64,000 nt of DNA, from the NCBI GenBank assembly GCA_045586185.1, contig JAZMZV010000056.1, positions 1 through 64,000 of the forward strand. The letters run 5' to 3'. Made by a program: the position numbers and the translations under genes. The stretch is from RUG11551 sp045586185. Lineage in GTDB: Bacteria > Planctomycetota > Planctomycetia > Pirellulales > Thermoguttaceae. Shown here one piece after another: positions 62,851-64,000 of this stretch (positions within the stretch are counted from its first letter, which is position 1; every line of letters starts with the position of its first letter). Under the pieces are notes generated by a model. The model was given only the letters and a program-made list of their open reading frames with translations, ran no database searches and was not told where the DNA came from.

Positions 62851-64000
62851 TCATTGTTCGCACAGTCCAGGAACCTTGAACTGCTTGCAGTATTCGGCAA
62901 CTTCGCCGCGAATCTGCGCTGAAACGGCGGAGGCGTCTGGCATGGCGCGGACAATTCGGACGATCCAGCTGGCGACCTGTTCCATGTCTTTTTCTTTCAT
63001 GCCCATGGTCGTCAGAGCGCCTGTTCCCATACGGACGCCGCTGGTAACGGCGGGCTTGCGCTGATCGCCGGGAACCATGTTGAAGTTGGCGATAATTCCC
63101 GCTTTGGCGAGGGCGTCGGACATGTCTTTGCCGGTGAATTCTTCCTTGCGGAAATCGAGCAGAAGCATGTGGGTGTCCGTTCCGCCGGTAGCGAGGTTGA
63201 TGCCCTCTTTAACCAGACATTCGCCCAAATGGCGGGCGTTTTTGATAACCTGAGCGGCGTAGTCTTTGAATTCCGGCTTGAGCGCTTCTCCAAAGGCGAC
63301 TGCCATGGCGGCGATAACGTTTTCGTGAGGTCCGCCCTGCAGTCCGGGGAAGACGGCGCGGTCAATACGTTTAGCAAGGTTGAACTTGCTGGTCGGATAG
63401 TACTTTTCCTGATAGCGGTCGGCTTCCTTGCAGAGAATGAACCCGCTTCGAGGACCGCGCATCATTTTGTGCGTTGTGCTTGTAACGATGTCACAGTACG
63501 GAACCGGGGAGGGCAGGGCGCCGCCGGCGATCAAGCCGGAAATATGCGCGATGTCCGCGACCAGATAGGCGTCGACTTCCGCCGCGATTTCCGCAAACTT
63601 TTCGTAGTCAATGCGACGAGGATACGCCGTTGCGCCGCACCAAATCATTCGCGGACGTTCTGCCTTCGCGATTTCGCGAATCTGGTCGTAGTCCAGCAAG
63701 CCGGTTTCCGGAGACGGGCCGAACGGGACTTGCGTGTAATCCATGCCGGAGAAGTTGACTTTCCAGCCGTGAGTGAGGTGTCCGCCCAGGTTGACGGGCA
63801 TGCCCATCACCTTTTCGGCGCCAGCCATGACTGCGCGATAGACAGCCGAGTTCGCCGGGGAGCCGGAAAGCGGCTGAACGTTGGCGTGTTCCGCTCCGAA
63901 GACCTGCTTCAGACGATTGATGCAGAGGTTTTCGACTTCGTCGATAACTTCGTTGCCTTCGTAATAACGGGCAGCGGGATAGCCTTCAGCGTATTTGTTG
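62851..64000 (-). CDS. glyA: Serine hydroxymethyltransferase, 5' end beyond the window
   Basis: PLP enzyme that converts serine and tetrahydrofolate to glycine and methylene-tetrahydrofolate. The gene runs leftward and is open at base 64000, so the N-terminus (about 30-40 residues, inferred) is missing; an internal Met at 63828 is not the start. Seen: NKYAEGYPAARYYEGNE, VQPLSGSPANSAVYRAV, the PLP lysine in TSTTHKMMRGPRSG, and GGTDTHMLLLDF. Confidence 0.95.
   Translation of the reverse strand, partial: NKYAEGYPAARYYEGNEVIDEVENLCINRLKQVFGAEHANVQPLSGSPANSAVYRAVMAGAEKVMGMPVNLGGHLTHGWKVNFSGMDYTQVPFGPSPETGLLDYDQIREIAKAERPRMIWCGATAYPRRIDYEKFAEIAAEVDAYLVADIAHISGLIAGGALPSPVPYCDIVTSTTHKMMRGPRSGFILCKEADRYQEKYYPTSKFNLAKRIDRAVFPGLQGGPHENVIAAMAVAFGEALKPEFKDYAAQVIKNARHLGECLVKEGINLATGGTDTHMLLLDFRKEEFTGKDMSDALAKAGIIANFNMVPGDQRKPAVTSGVRMGTGALTTMGMKEKDMEQVASWIVRIVRAMPDASAVSAQIRGEVAEYCKQFKVPGLCEQ

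Overview
The window reads as a chromosomal segment of a Gram-negative-type bacterium of the PVC group, most likely a planctomycete (inference). The case rests on PEP-CTERM surface proteins with autotransporter-type beta-strand repeats, a Tat-exported Gfo/Idh/MocA oxidoreductase, secreted glycan hydrolases, a formylglycine-enzyme-like protein, an ECF sigma/anti-sigma pair, frequent lack of Shine-Dalgarno sites and a ribosomal-protein cluster without rpmD, infA and rpsD. No 16S rRNA or tRNA was seen, so the assignment is by gene content only.

Layout. Bases 1-40,250 are a loose mosaic of single genes and small operons on both strands: phosphate transport (Na/Pi cotransporter plus PhoU), rsmA, a HAD phosphatase, secreted carbohydrate and ester hydrolases (SGNH, GDPD, GH51, GH16), an orphan OppC-type permease, a KAS III-like synthase, an FHA-GAF-SpoIIE phosphatase, two intact PEP-CTERM proteins and one decayed one, the ABC-F factor EttA, a C-terminal processing protease, a long coiled-coil protein, a formylglycine-enzyme-like protein, an Lgt with a PDZ-like insertion, a CPBP protease, a membrane pseudokinase and uppP. 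Bases 40,860-57,575 are the S10-spc-alpha ribosomal cluster, rpsJ to rplQ, with secY, adk, map and rpoA, all on the plus strand. Bases 57,750-64,000 hold a PIN-TRAM membrane protein and, on the minus strand, glyA (cut by the window end), an arrestin-like small protein, an ECF sigma factor, its probable anti-sigma factor and a polytopic membrane protein.

The most striking non-coding signal is a family of seven-base tandem repeats (GGGAATA, GGCAGTA, AGCAATT, GCGAGTT, CTCCTCA, GAATGCG, TTAGCTT and variants) in most spacers of the first 38 kb. They often occur as a left array, a GC-rich hairpin core and a right array of reverse-complement character. They abut or supply stop codons (rsmA, the HAD gene, lgt), abut start codons, and in one gene split a signal peptide without breaking the frame. 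I saw none in the ribosomal cluster. At least four further small palindromic repeat families share these spacers, and a pair of about 170-bp direct repeats brackets the GH51 gene.

How the genes fit together: the secreted and surface set (GH51, GH16, SGNH, GDPD, PEP-CTERM proteins, Lgt, CtpA, CPBP protease) points to a polysaccharide-degrading, cell-surface-rich lifestyle. Several of these genes share a TTGCAA/TTGCAT - 16/17 - TATAAT-like promoter. All functions are inferred from sequence motifs; no database search was run.
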